64,000 bases of DNA, from contig DLAA01000132.1 of NCBI GenBank assembly GCA_002493835.1, forward strand, positions 21,712 through 85,711. The letters are read 5' to 3'. Both the position numbers and the translations under genes were made by a program. The notes under the pieces are model-generated. The model made no database searches. It worked only from the letters and a program-made list of their open reading frames with translations, and was not told the origin of the DNA. Source of the DNA: Lachnospiraceae bacterium UBA7060. GTDB taxonomy: Bacteria; Bacillota; Clostridia; Lachnospirales; Lachnospiraceae. Of the stretch, positions 51,468-60,570 are shown in pieces; position 1 is the stretch's first letter, and the number at the start of each line of letters is the position of its first letter.

Positions 51468-52799
51468 ATGAATTACCGGGAAGCCATGCATTATATAGAA
51501 GAATTGCGTTCTCTTGGCGTTGTCATGGGGCTGGAGACTACAAAGGAATTGTGTGCACGGCTGGGGAATCCTCAGTCACAGCTTAAGTTTGTGCATATCG
51601 CGGGTACCAATGGCAAAGGTTCAACGCTGGCATATATTTCTACGATAATGTCGGCGGCGGGGTATCGAACGGGACGTTACATTTCCCCGGCAGTGAAGGA
51701 ATACCGAGAGCGGTTTCAGGTGGATGGCCGTATGATTACCCAGTCGGGATTTTGCAAATATCTGGAGCCTGTGAGGGCGGCGGCGGAAGCTATGGCATCG
51801 GAGGGACTGCCCCATCCTACAGTTTTTGAAGTGGAGACAGCGGTATCTTTCCTTTACTATTTGGACAAAAAGTGTGATATCGTGGTGATGGAGACGGGGC
51901 TGGGCGGTGCATTGGATACAACAAATATTGTGGAAAATACATTGGCGGCTGTTTTTTCCTCCATCAGTATGGATCACATGGCGATTTTGGGGGATAGCTT
52001 GGAGGAGATTGCCCGCGCCAAGGCGGGAATAATAAAAAACAAGTGCTATGTAATATCAGTAAAGCAAACGCCGGTGGCGATGAAGGTTTTGCGGCAGGCG
52101 GCGCTGGAAAAGAAAGGTAAGTTTTTGACAGCGGACATTTCTCGTGCTAAGTGTATTAAGTATGGAGTGACTAAACAAAGTTTTGATTATGATCGGCTTA
52201 AAAACCTGGAAATTTCCCTGCCAGGGCGGTATCAGGTCGAGAATGCGGTGCTGGCGGTGGAGACGGTGCTTGCGCTAAACAGATGTGGGTTTAAGGTATC
52301 GGAGGAGCGGCTTAGAGAGGGGCTTTTGCAGACGAAATGGCCGGGCAGATTTGAGGTGCTGGCAAAGAGGCCGCTTTTTATTGCAGATGGCGCTCACAAT
52401 GAGGATGCAGCAAAGAGACTGGCGGAAAGTATTCGTTTTTATTTTACAAATCGTAAAATAATTTATATAATGGGAATGTTACAGGATAAAGAATATGATA
52501 AGGTGATCCGAAGCACTTTTGAATTGGCATCTCACATTATCACAGTAACGCCGCCTGTGGAGGGACGTGCTCTATCTGCCATAGATTTGGCGCAGGCAGC
52601 CAGAGAATATCATAAAGCAGTGACTGCGGCAGACAGCGTGCAGGAAGCGGTGGAGATTGCCTATCTTCTTACAGGCAAGGACAAAGATGCCGTAATCATC
52701 GCCTTCGGCTCTCTCTCCTATCTGGGAGAACTGATGGATATAGTTGAACATAGAGATACAATCAGGAGAGATACCCATGGTAGATCAGAAAAAAATTAG
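51468..52799 (+). CDS. folC: Folylpolyglutamate/dihydrofolate synthase FolC
   Basis: FolC adds glutamate to dihydropteroate and folates. The 443-residue protein has the P-loop [44 protein letters not shown] and [16 protein letters not shown]. The frame extends to 51453, but GGAGAG fits the ATG at 51468. It opens the folate operon folC-folE-folP-folBK and overlaps folE by 23 bases. Confidence 0.95.
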   Translation: MNYREAMHYIEELRSLGVVMGLETTKELCARLGNPQSQLKFVHIAGTNGKGSTLAYISTIMSAAGYRTGRYISPAVKEYRERFQVDGRMITQSGFCKYLEPVRAAAEAMASEGLPHPTVFEVETAVSFLYYLDKKCDIVVMETGLGGALDTTNIVENTLAAVFSSISMDHMAILGDSLEEIARAKAGIIKNKCYVISVKQTPVAMKVLRQAALEKKGKFLTADISRAKCIKYGVTKQSFDYDRLKNLEISLPGRYQVENAVLAVETVLALNRCGFKVSEERLREGLLQTKWPGRFEVLAKRPLFIADGAHNEDAAKRLAESIRFYFTNRKIIYIMGMLQDKEYDKVIRSTFELASHIITVTPPVEGRALSAIDLAQAAREYHKAVTAADSVQEAVEIAYLLTGKDKDAVIIAFGSLSYLGELMDIVEHRDTIRRDTHGRSEKN

Positions 52800-53364
52800 A
52801 GAGGCGGTCAGCCTTCTTTTGGAAGGTATTGGTGAAGATGTAGAAAGGGAGGGGCTTAGGGAAACCCCTGATAGAATTGCCCGTATGTACTGTGAAATCT
52901 TTGCGGGCATGGATGAGAGCGCAGAGGAACATCTGACGAAGACTTTCACAGTGATGAGCAATGAGATTGTTCTTGTAAAAAATATCACCTTTTATTCTAT
53001 TTGTGAGCATCATTTGATGCCTTTTTATGGGAAGGCACACATCGCTTATCTTCCGAACGGGAAAGTGGCTGGTCTGAGCAAACTGGCTAGGACGGTGGAG
53101 GTTTATGCGAAAAGACCACAGATCCAGGAGCATATGACGATACAGATTGTGGAGGCTCTGATGGAGCATCTGAGGCCTCAGGGAGCCATAGTTATGCTGG
53201 AGGCGGAGCATATGTGCATGACTATGCGTGGTGTGGAAAAGCCGGGCAGTAAGACGGTGACGATGGCAGCCAGAGGATGTTTTCAGAGCGATCCCAAATG
53301 GCAGGAACTTTTTTTTAATATGTTAGGACAAAGAGAAGGATATAATCAGGATTCAACTAATTAG
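52777..53364 (+). CDS. folE: GTP cyclohydrolase I
   Basis: FolE converts GTP to dihydroneopterin triphosphate, the first step of folate synthesis. The 195-residue protein shows [15 protein letters not shown], the zinc ligands Cys76 and His79 in [16 protein letters not shown] and Cys147 in [16 protein letters not shown] precedes the ATG at 52777. Zinc-type (IA) enzyme. Confidence 0.97.
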   Translation: MVDQKKIREAVSLLLEGIGEDVEREGLRETPDRIARMYCEIFAGMDESAEEHLTKTFTVMSNEIVLVKNITFYSICEHHLMPFYGKAHIAYLPNGKVAGLSKLARTVEVYAKRPQIQEHMTIQIVEALMEHLRPQGAIVMLEAEHMCMTMRGVEKPGSKTVTMAARGCFQSDPKWQELFFNMLGQREGYNQDSTN

Positions 53365-53412
53365 AATCCTGTGGATAAGTAACTACATAACAAGAATACG
53401 GAGGAAAGAGAA

Positions 53413-54228
53413 ATGAGGATTGGACAGAGGGATTTTAGAACAAAGGGACATGCGTACGTGATGGGAATACTAAACGTAACACCTGATTCTTTCTCGGACG
53501 GGGGAAAATATGTGGAGCTGGATCAGGCATTATACCATGTAGAACAAATGATAACAGATGGTATGGATATCGTGGATGTAGGCGGTGAGTCCACGAGGCC
53601 TGGATACACGCAGGTGTCGGTTCAGGAAGAGATTGACAGAGTTGTTCCGGTAATTGAGGCTATCAAATCAAGATTTAATGTTCCAATCTCCCTCGATACA
53701 TATAAGTCCGAGGTGGCTAAAGCCGGTATCGAGGCGGGCGTGGATATGATCAACGATATCTGGGGATTAAAATATGATGAAAATATGGCTCAGGTGATAG
53801 CAGATTCTGGACTTCCCTGCTGTCTGGCACATAATCGCAAGGATCCCAGATATCAAAATTTGATAGAAGATATGCTGTGGGATATGGAGTCGTCCCTGGA
53901 ACTTGCCAGCAACAAAGGAATCGCTTTTGATAAGATTATTCTCGATCCCGGTATTGGCTATGGCAAGAGTTATGAGAACAATCTTGAAATCATTGACAAT
54001 CTGCAGAAATTTCACTCTCTGGGTTATCCTCTGCTTCTCGGCGCAAGCCGGAAATCCGTGGTGGGTATGGGTTTGGATCTGCCTGTAAATGAGCGGGTGG
54101 AGGGAACTCTGGTGACCACTGTTTACGGTGTACAGCGGGGAGTAATGTTTGTCCGTGTACACGATGTGAAGGAGAACGCCCGTGCCGTTAAGATGACGGA
54201 AGCGATTCGTGACGGATATAAGAATTGA
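53413..54228 (+). CDS. folP: Dihydropteroate synthase
   Basis: FolP joins dihydropterin pyrophosphate and p-aminobenzoate; it is the sulfonamide target. The 271-residue protein contains MGILNVTPDSFSDGG, VDVGGESTRPG, a central DMINDIWGLKYD and a late LLLGASRKSVVGMG. GGAGGAAAG precedes the ATG. No unusual residue is obvious at the sulfonamide loops. Confidence 0.97.
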   Translation: MRIGQRDFRTKGHAYVMGILNVTPDSFSDGGKYVELDQALYHVEQMITDGMDIVDVGGESTRPGYTQVSVQEEIDRVVPVIEAIKSRFNVPISLDTYKSEVAKAGIEAGVDMINDIWGLKYDENMAQVIADSGLPCCLAHNRKDPRYQNLIEDMLWDMESSLELASNKGIAFDKIILDPGIGYGKSYENNLEIIDNLQKFHSLGYPLLLGASRKSVVGMGLDLPVNERVEGTLVTTVYGVQRGVMFVRVHDVKENARAVKMTEAIRDGYKN

Positions 54229-54254
54229 AAGGTGTATAAAGGAGCAGCGGATAG

Positions 54255-55100
54255 ATGGATCAGATTATTGTGGAGGATCTGCAGGTATACGCCTATCATG
54301 GGGTGTATCAGCAGGAGAATGAAAAAGGGCAGAATTTTTATGTCAGTGTGATCCTCGACACAGATACGAGAGCGGCGGGGATGGAAGATGATCTGGGATT
54401 GTCTACGAACTATGGTGTGGTCTGTCGTTTCCTGCACAGCTTCCTCACGGAGCATACGTATAAGCTGATTGAGACGGCTGCAGAAAAGGCGGCTGAGGCC
54501 CTTCTTTTACAGTTCCCTCATGTGAGGCAGGTCACTATGGAACTAAAAAAGCCGGAAGCACCAATTCCGTTTCCCTTTGGTTCTGTTTCCGTGAGAATTA
54601 CCAGGGGATGGCGCCGTGTTTACATTGCTTGTGGCTCGAATATCGGGGACAGAAGAGTACATTTAAATAATGCGGTGGATGCGCTTCTTTCGGATAAAAA
54701 ATGCAGGGTGCTGCGAGTCTCAGACTGGGTGGAGACAACGCCCTACGGTGGTGTGGAACAAGCTGATTTTTTAAACGGTGCGCTTTCGATAGAAACGCTT
54801 TATACGCCTGAGGAGCTTTTGGAGATGCTGCAGGCTGTTGAGAAAAAGGAAGCAAGGGAGCGCAAGGAGCGCTGGGGTCCCAGAACACTGGATTTGGATA
54901 TTCTTCTCTATGAAGGAAGCGTGCGTGATACAAAGCTGCTGACGATTCCTCATAGAGACATGAAAAACCGGGACTTTGTATTGAAGCCGCTGGCTCAGAT
55001 TGCACCCTATGAGATACATCCGATTTTGGGGAAATCAATTTTAGAGCTTTTGGAGGCTGTAGAAGCCGAGGGAGAAAAACATATTTTATCAGAAGATTAA
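54255..55100 (+). CDS. folBK: FolB-FolK fusion: dihydroneopterin aldolase and HPPK
   Basis: One 281-residue protein joins two consecutive folate enzymes. Residues 1-118 are FolB (VEDLQVYAYHGVYQQENEKG, VTMELKKPEAPIPFPFGSVS). Residues about 119-281 are FolK, 6-hydroxymethyl-dihydropterin pyrophosphokinase (VYIACGSNIGDRRVHLNNAV, RWGPRTLDLDILLY, PHRDMKNRDFVLKPLAQIA). Such fusions occur in many Firmicutes. The operon ends with a strong bidirectional terminator. Confidence 0.96.
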   Translation: MDQIIVEDLQVYAYHGVYQQENEKGQNFYVSVILDTDTRAAGMEDDLGLSTNYGVVCRFLHSFLTEHTYKLIETAAEKAAEALLLQFPHVRQVTMELKKPEAPIPFPFGSVSVRITRGWRRVYIACGSNIGDRRVHLNNAVDALLSDKKCRVLRVSDWVETTPYGGVEQADFLNGALSIETLYTPEELLEMLQAVEKKEARERKERWGPRTLDLDILLYEGSVRDTKLLTIPHRDMKNRDFVLKPLAQIAPYEIHPILGKSILELLEAVEAEGEKHILSED

Positions 55101-55128
55101 TAACATCCCTGAATGGTTAACACTTTCA

Positions 55129-55190
55129 CAATTTCCTATAGAATAAAAAGGCTGTTCGAAAGGAGCAGCCTTTTATTTTATAGGAAATTG
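55129..55190. repeat. 12-bp inverted repeat enclosing the folBK terminator
   Basis: CAATTTCCTATA (55129-55140) and TATAGGAAATTG (55179-55190) are exact complements and bracket the terminator. The right arm and its flank (TAGGAAATTGCGACAG, 55181-55196) match 15 of 16 bases of a sequence after the rimP-leader terminator (32909-32924). Confidence 0.8.
55146..55179. terminator. Bidirectional intrinsic terminator between folBK and the convergent gene
   Basis: AAAAGGCTG (55146-55154) pairs with CAGCCTTTT (55166-55174), with T-rich tails on both strands. It can stop folBK on the plus strand and the DUF5050-like gene on the minus strand. Confidence 0.9.
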
Positions 55191-55237
55191 CGACAGAATT
55201 TCGTTATCAGCCTTGCGAAAGCGGCCATGTATTCAGG

Positions 55238-56284
55238 TTAATTTTTCAGGTCCTGGCTTTCCAGTGCAGCTTCTTTAGCTGCGTCGAAGATGGTCACGTT
55301 GACGGGACCGTATGTGGGGGTTTTATAGACCGGTGTATTTTCTTTAAAAGCGTTGAAATACACATACTGGGATGTGATATTGATGTTCTGGTACACGCCG
55401 TCGCGGATCGTCTCCTGGGCGCTGCCATCCGTCATCATCCGTTTGAGGGCCGGTGAATCGGAGGAGCTGACTTGATAGTATATATAGTTATCATAGACGT
55501 TGAACATGTCGATTCTTTCGTTGGTCAAAACTTCAACTACTTTGTTCGAAAAATTATAGCGGCAAAGCCGATAGTTTTCCGGCACATCCATGTAGTATAC
55601 GTAATTGTCCTGGACGATGGGGTTCCAAATATTTCCCTGCCAGACCACGGAGGACCTGTCTGTGGAGACGTCCAGCGCATGGAGGTAGTGATCCTCCGCT
55701 GTGCCGTTGTAGTAGATTCTGCCGTTTACAAAACAGTTGGGACTGATGATTCCCTCCGCCACAGTTTGCTTATCTTTTTTGTCGATCCGTATCTTGTCAA
55801 GGGAAGTACCAGTCTGCTTGTCGTATTTTTCATAGTAGAGATAATTGCCGCAAAGCTGCATGCTGACGATATCACAGCGGTCAAGGCCAGCCACAGATTT
55901 TCCCTTTAGGCTGCTGCGATAAATGCCGGAGATGCGCACGGTCTTGCCGGCTTCGCCTGAAACAGTTCCGCCGCTGACCTGGGCATAGTATAAATAATTT
56001 CCAGCAGCATTGATAGACGAGACGGAGCCATCGTTAAATTTGACCAGGTCTGTCTCGTCCGGATTCATGGAGTATAAGGCGTAATTATCGTAGGCATTAG
56101 CAAAATAGACCCGTCCGTCTGCCTCACAGAAATAACCTCCATTGTAAAGATTTCCGGCTGTGTTTCCCACGGCGGAATCGTCATTCATGGGAATTCGTCC
56201 AAACAATATCACAGTAACTAAAATGGCTGATAAAACAACAAGTGCTATTATTATAAAAAAGATATTTTTTCTTCTGCTTGTCAT
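55238..56284 (-). CDS. Membrane-anchored beta-repeat protein, DUF5050-like
   Basis: The 348-residue protein has one N-terminal membrane helix (about residues 8-28, FFIIIALVVLSAILVTVILF) and an extracellular region of repeated short beta units with patterns such as GNYLYYAQVSGG, GNYLYYEKYDKQ, DNYVYYMDVPEN and DNYIYYQVSSSD. This resembles the DUF5050 beta-propeller-like family of Clostridia. There is no lipobox, so it is membrane-anchored. Function unknown; ligand or wall binding is a guess. Its promoter overlaps that of pheA head to head. Confidence 0.8.
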   Translation of the reverse strand: MTSRRKNIFFIIIALVVLSAILVTVILFGRIPMNDDSAVGNTAGNLYNGGYFCEADGRVYFANAYDNYALYSMNPDETDLVKFNDGSVSSINAAGNYLYYAQVSGGTVSGEAGKTVRISGIYRSSLKGKSVAGLDRCDIVSMQLCGNYLYYEKYDKQTGTSLDKIRIDKKDKQTVAEGIISPNCFVNGRIYYNGTAEDHYLHALDVSTDRSSVVWQGNIWNPIVQDNYVYYMDVPENYRLCRYNFSNKVVEVLTNERIDMFNVYDNYIYYQVSSSDSPALKRMMTDGSAQETIRDGVYQNINITSQYVYFNAFKENTPVYKTPTYGPVNVTIFDAAKEAALESQDLKN

Positions 56285-56322
56285 GGATTTTCCTCCTGAT
56301 AAAACTTCTGCACAATACTATT

Positions 56323-56351
56323 ATTATATCTGTAAACCTGCTTGCTATCAA
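56323..56351 (-). promoter_or_regulatory. Promoter for the DUF5050-like gene (minus strand)
   Basis: On the minus strand TTGATA (56346-56351), 17 bases, TATAAT (56323-56328). The -35 shares two bases with the -35 of the divergent pheA promoter. Confidence 0.75.
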
Positions 56352-56370
56352 GAACAAATTGCGGTAAACT
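56342..56370 (+). promoter_or_regulatory. Promoter for pheA
   Basis: TTGCTA (56342-56347), 17 bases, TAAACT (56365-56370), about 30 bases before the pheA start. Confidence 0.55.
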
Positions 56371-56402
56371 TAAGAAAGAAAATGGGTGAAAGGGCGGGGA
56401 AA

Positions 56403-57530
56403 ATGGATTTACTGGAATTGAGAAAACAACTGGATGAGATTGATGAACAAATTGTGAGACTTTATGAGGAGCGCATGGAGATTTCCTCGAAAGTAGCTGA
56501 TTATAAAATAGAGACAGGTAAGAAGGTGCTTGACAAGACCAGAGAGAAAGAAAAGCTGGAGAAGGTGCGCGCGCTCACACACAATCCCTTAAATGCCCAC
56601 GGTGTGCAGGAACTCTTTGAACAGATCATGTCCATGAGCAGGAAACTGCAGTACAATAAACTGGTGGAGGCCGGCTCTCTGGGAAGGCTTCCTTTCATTG
56701 GAGTGGACAGGCTGGAGACAGAGCAGGCCAGAGTGGTGTTTCAGGGGGCAGAGGGCGCGTATTCTCATGCGGCAATGCTTCAGTATTTTGGAAAACAGGT
56801 GAAAAGTTTTCATGTGGATACTTTTCGGGATGCCATGACTGCCATAGAGGAGGGGAGCGCGGATTTTGCAGTGCTGCCCATTGAAAATTCCACAGCTGGT
56901 ACGGTGAGTGAAATCTATGATCTTTTGGTAGAATTTGAGAATTTTATTGTGGCGGAGCAAGTGTTAAAGATTGAACATTGTCTTTTGGGCGTGCCGGGAA
57001 CCGATATCTCGCAGATTAGAACAGTGTATTCTCATCCACAGTCTTTGATGCAGAGTGCCAGATTTCTTGCGGCCCATGAGGACTGGAAACAAGTTAGTCT
57101 GAGGAATAATGCATTTGCAGCCCGTAAGGTGAGTGAGGAGGGAGATAAAACGCAGGCGGCTATCGCCGGTGAGCGGGCGGCGGATGTGTACGGACTTGAA
57201 ATTTTACAAAGAGGCGTTAACCAGTCGGAGTCGAATTCCACCCGTTTTATTATTGTTACCAATCAGAAAATATTCAGAAAAGATGCGGGAAAGATCAGCA
57301 TTTGTTTGGAACTTTCTCATGAGAGTGGATCTCTATACCATATGTTATCCCATTTTATATACAATAATCTGAATATGACTAAGATTGAGAGCCGGCCTAT
57401 TGAGGATCGGAATTGGGAGTACCGCTTTTTTATTGATTTTGAGGGGAATTTTGCGGACGGTGCTGTGAAGAATGCTCTGCGGGGCCTTCGGGATGAGGCG
57501 CGGAATATGAAAATACTGGGGAATTACTAG
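56403..57530 (+). CDS. pheA: Bifunctional chorismate mutase/prephenate dehydratase PheA
   Basis: PheA makes phenylpyruvate from chorismate. The 375-residue protein has a chorismate mutase domain at 1-85 (LLELRKQLDEIDEQIVRLYE), a prephenate dehydratase domain (FQGAEGAYSHAAMLQYFG, LPIENSTAGTVSEIYDLL, NSTRFIIVTNQ) and a C-terminal ACT domain with the phenylalanine-binding ESRP (MTKIESRPIEDRNWEYRF). The frame is open far upstream; the ATG at 56403 gives the expected N-terminus, although ATG 56382 is possible. No T-box or leader peptide is obvious in the short leader. Confidence 0.95.
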   Translation: MDLLELRKQLDEIDEQIVRLYEERMEISSKVADYKIETGKKVLDKTREKEKLEKVRALTHNPLNAHGVQELFEQIMSMSRKLQYNKLVEAGSLGRLPFIGVDRLETEQARVVFQGAEGAYSHAAMLQYFGKQVKSFHVDTFRDAMTAIEEGSADFAVLPIENSTAGTVSEIYDLLVEFENFIVAEQVLKIEHCLLGVPGTDISQIRTVYSHPQSLMQSARFLAAHEDWKQVSLRNNAFAARKVSEEGDKTQAAIAGERAADVYGLEILQRGVNQSESNSTRFIIVTNQKIFRKDAGKISICLELSHESGSLYHMLSHFIYNNLNMTKIESRPIEDRNWEYRFFIDFEGNFADGAVKNALRGLRDEARNMKILGNY

Positions 57531-57556
57531 GGTGAAAAGAAGTACGGCATTCTCCA

Positions 57557-57604
57557 GGACAAGCTTGCTTGTCCGTGGATTTTGAGTCACAGCGTAGCTG
57601 TGAC
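57557..57604 (+). repeat. Two adjacent short-loop hairpins between pheA and the DUF815 gene
   Basis: GGACAAG/CTTGTCC at 57557-57574 (four-base loop) and GTCACAGC/GCTGTGAC at 57586-57604 (three-base loop GTA). Neither is followed by a T-run. The second resembles the GAA-capped hairpins in the rimP leader in having a triloop closed by a C-G pair. Confidence 0.75.
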
Positions 57605-57621
57605 ATGGAGGTCAGGTTGCA

Positions 57622-58935
57622 ATGAGAGAAGAAGAACTGATTATATACAAAGAATTTGAGGATGGAGATATTCTCCGGGATGTGGTCTGGCTGATGGAGC
57701 ATTATCGATCCGGGGACGGCAGGGCGAGGCCGCTCTTTTACAAAAGTATGCACAGGCTGGCGGAGCAGGCGGCGAATCATGGCTTTTACGGGAATCTATG
57801 GCATTGTTATCTGACGAACCTGCTGGTAAATAATGAGAACAGCTACAGTTTTGCCTGTGAGATGCGGGGTGAGGTGGAGGGCAGTATTAACAAACTTGTA
57901 CTTCATGATATCGCTATATTCAAAGAGCTTTTTGACTATGATTTCACAGAAATGATGGAGGTTTTAAAAGCGCCGGAGTTTGCCGTGGTGCTTGCTTACG
58001 AGGGCTCTTCTGCGGACAGTAGAATATACAACCGGCGTATTCGGGACAGGATCTGCACACTCGCAAAGCATTTTGTAGAGAATGAGAATGCGGCTGTCAT
58101 GAAGGCAACTCTTACTCAGTTTTACAGAGAGTACGGCGTGGGAAATCTGGGACTGCATAAGGCTTTCCGCGTGGAGCATCGGGAGGAAGGCGCTGTGATT
58201 GTACCGATCAGAAATATTGCCCATGTCTATTTGGATGATCTGGTAGGCTACGAAATTCCGAAAAAGAAGCTCAAGGAGAATACGGAGGCTTTTGTAGCGG
58301 GGAGGCGTGCCAACAACTGCCTGTTGTTTGGAGACGCGGGAACCGGGAAATCTTCCTGTGTGAAGGCCATTGCCAACGAATACTATGACAGGGGGCTGCG
58401 TATTATTGAGTTATACAAGCATCAGTTCCAGGATTTGAATGCGGTGATCGCCCAAGTCAAAAATAGAAATTATAAATTTATTATTTATATGGATGATTTG
58501 AGCTTCGAAGATTTTGAGGTGGAATACAAGTATTTGAAGGCGCTGATTGAAGGCGGACTGGAGAAAAAACCTGCAAATGTGCTGATTTATGCAACTTCCA
58601 ACAGACGGCACCTGATCCGGGAGAACTACAGTGACAAGGCTGACAGGCGGGATGAAGATATGCATGCAGGGGATACGGTGCAGGAGAAGCTGTCCTTAGT
58701 ATACCGCTTCGGTGTAACGATTTATTTCGGATCGCCGGACAAGAAGCAGTTTCAGCAGATCGTAAAGACGCTGGCGGAGAGGAACGGATTAAAGGTACCG
58801 GAGGAGGAACTTTTTCTTCTGGCAAACAAATGGGAGCTTTCCCATGGGGGGCTCTCCGGACGGACGGCGCAGCAGTTTATTGACTTTTTACTCGGACAGG
58901 TGAGCGAGCAGGAACCGCGTGAGAGGAAGTTTTGA
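57622..58935 (+). CDS. DUF815 family AAA-type ATPase
   Basis: The 437-residue protein has an N-terminal helical region of about 200 residues and a C-terminal P-loop domain. Walker A is GDAGTGKSS from residue 237; Walker B-like is FIIYMDDLSFEDFE; the sensor-like ATSNRRHLIREN follows. DUF815 ATPases are widespread but their role is unknown. It starts an apparent cluster with Ppx/GppA, ppk and maf. GGAGGTCAGG lies before the ATG at 57622. Confidence 0.88.
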   Translation: MREEELIIYKEFEDGDILRDVVWLMEHYRSGDGRARPLFYKSMHRLAEQAANHGFYGNLWHCYLTNLLVNNENSYSFACEMRGEVEGSINKLVLHDIAIFKELFDYDFTEMMEVLKAPEFAVVLAYEGSSADSRIYNRRIRDRICTLAKHFVENENAAVMKATLTQFYREYGVGNLGLHKAFRVEHREEGAVIVPIRNIAHVYLDDLVGYEIPKKKLKENTEAFVAGRRANNCLLFGDAGTGKSSCVKAIANEYYDRGLRIIELYKHQFQDLNAVIAQVKNRNYKFIIYMDDLSFEDFEVEYKYLKALIEGGLEKKPANVLIYATSNRRHLIRENYSDKADRRDEDMHAGDTVQEKLSLVYRFGVTIYFGSPDKKQFQQIVKTLAERNGLKVPEEELFLLANKWELSHGGLSGRTAQQFIDFLLGQVSEQEPRERKF

Positions 58936-59001
58936 GTTTCATGCAGGAGAATGCCGGTATGGGGTATTCTTTATATCAAATCAGGGAGGTTAGGTGCTGA
59001 A

Positions 59002-60528
59002 TTGAAAACATTTGCGGCTATAGATGTGGGCTCTTATGAGCTGGCTATGAAAATATTTGAGATTTCGCAAAAGAGCGGGCTGCGGGAGATTGATCATATC
59101 AGGCATAGGATTGATCTGGGGACGGACACTTTTGCCACAGGGAAAATCAGTTATGACCGCGTGGATGAGCTTTGCGGAGTACTGCGTGATTACGGGGAAA
59201 TTATGAAAAGCTACCGGGTGGAGGATTATACGGCTTACGGCACCAGCGCCATCAGGGAGACGGACAACACGATGATCGTGCTGGATCAGATCGCCCAGCG
59301 CACGGGTATCCATATCGAGGTGCTGAGCAATTCGGAACAGCGGTTTCTGAATTATAAAGCAATTGCTTCCAAAGGACGGTTTAATAAGGTTGTGGAGAAG
59401 GGGACTGCGATCGTGGATATTGGCGGCGGCAGTATCCAAATTTCCCTGTTTGATAAAGATACGCTGGTTACGACCCAGAATATGCGTTTGGGGGTGCTTA
59501 GGCTGCAGGACACCTTGGGAAGTCTGAATATCAGTCCAAGACAATATGAGGTGATTTTGGACGAGATGGTTGACTCTCAGATACAGCTGTTCAAAAAACT
59601 GTATTTAAAGGATCGCCAGATCGAAAACATTATTGTGGTGGACGATTACATTTCTGCCATTGTAGGAAGAAATGTGACGGGACTTGAGGAGAGCAGTGTG
59701 GAAATGGCTACTGTGGAAAGGCTTTTGGAGCGAATACGAGCCAAATCGACCCAGCAGGCGGCCAAGGCGCTGGATATGCCGGAGGAAAATATACCGCTTC
59801 TCTATATTTCGGGTATGCTGATCCACCGAATTGCCAAGATGATGGAAGCCAGTATGATCTGGGCGCCGGGCGTGACACTCTGCGACGGCATGGCATACGA
59901 GTATGCGGAAAGGCATAAGATCATCAAGGGAGAGCATGATTTTGAGCAGGACATTATCGCCTGTGCGCAGAATATCAGCAAACGTTACATGGGCAGCAAG
60001 CGCCGGGGTGAGACGCTGGAAAAGATTGCGATGACGATTTTTGAAAGCATGAAAAAGGTACATGGGCTGGGAAAGCGGGAGAGGCTTTTGCTTCGGATAG
60101 CAACGCTTTTGCACGACTGTGGCAAATACATCAGTCTGGTGAATCTGGGGGAATGCTCCTACAATATTATCATGTCCACAGAGATTATTGGACTCTCTCA
60201 TATTGAGAGAGAGATTGTAGCTAATGTGGTGAAGTATAATCACATGGATTTTGATTACTGGGAAGTGATGGGGAGTAACGGCGCTATTGACAGAGAAGCC
60301 TATCTCACGATTGCAAAGCTGACGGCTATTTTGAAGGTTGCCAATGGCCTGGACCGCAGTCACAAACAGAAATTCAAAGACGTGAAAGCGACTTTAAAGG
60401 AGCGGGAGTTAATTATTACTGTGGAAGATTCAGTCGATATTACTCTGGAAAAGGGAATGTTTACCAAACGTTCCAATTTTTTTGAGGAGGTCTACAGTAT
60501 CCGTCCTGTGATCAGACAGAGAAGTTGA
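59002..60528 (+). CDS. Ppx/GppA-family phosphatase with C-terminal HD domain
   Basis: The 508-residue protein has an exopolyphosphatase/pppGpp phosphatase domain (FAAIDVGSYELAMKIFEIS, YGTSAIRETDN, IVDIGGGSIQISLF) followed by an HD domain (IATLLHDCGKYISLVNLGEC). Family members hydrolyse polyphosphate or pppGpp. Its place before ppk suggests polyphosphate turnover. No ATG gives a good fit; a TTG at 59002 preceded by AGGTG is the most likely start, giving MKTFAAIDVGS. Longer in-frame forms from 58951 are less likely. Confidence 0.9.
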   Translation: MKTFAAIDVGSYELAMKIFEISQKSGLREIDHIRHRIDLGTDTFATGKISYDRVDELCGVLRDYGEIMKSYRVEDYTAYGTSAIRETDNTMIVLDQIAQRTGIHIEVLSNSEQRFLNYKAIASKGRFNKVVEKGTAIVDIGGGSIQISLFDKDTLVTTQNMRLGVLRLQDTLGSLNISPRQYEVILDEMVDSQIQLFKKLYLKDRQIENIIVVDDYISAIVGRNVTGLEESSVEMATVERLLERIRAKSTQQAAKALDMPEENIPLLYISGMLIHRIAKMMEASMIWAPGVTLCDGMAYEYAERHKIIKGEHDFEQDIIACAQNISKRYMGSKRRGETLEKIAMTIFESMKKVHGLGKRERLLLRIATLLHDCGKYISLVNLGECSYNIIMSTEIIGLSHIEREIVANVVKYNHMDFDYWEVMGSNGAIDREAYLTIAKLTAILKVANGLDRSHKQKFKDVKATLKERELIITVEDSVDITLEKGMFTKRSNFFEEVYSIRPVIRQRS

Positions 60529-60570
60529 TTTTATAACATTTGTAATCTAATAAAAGGAGACCATGGAGCG

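Noticed and set aside
56371..56402. T-box or leader-peptide control of pheA
   Set aside because: The leader from the predicted start is only about 25 bases, with no T-box motif, Phe-rich peptide or terminator.
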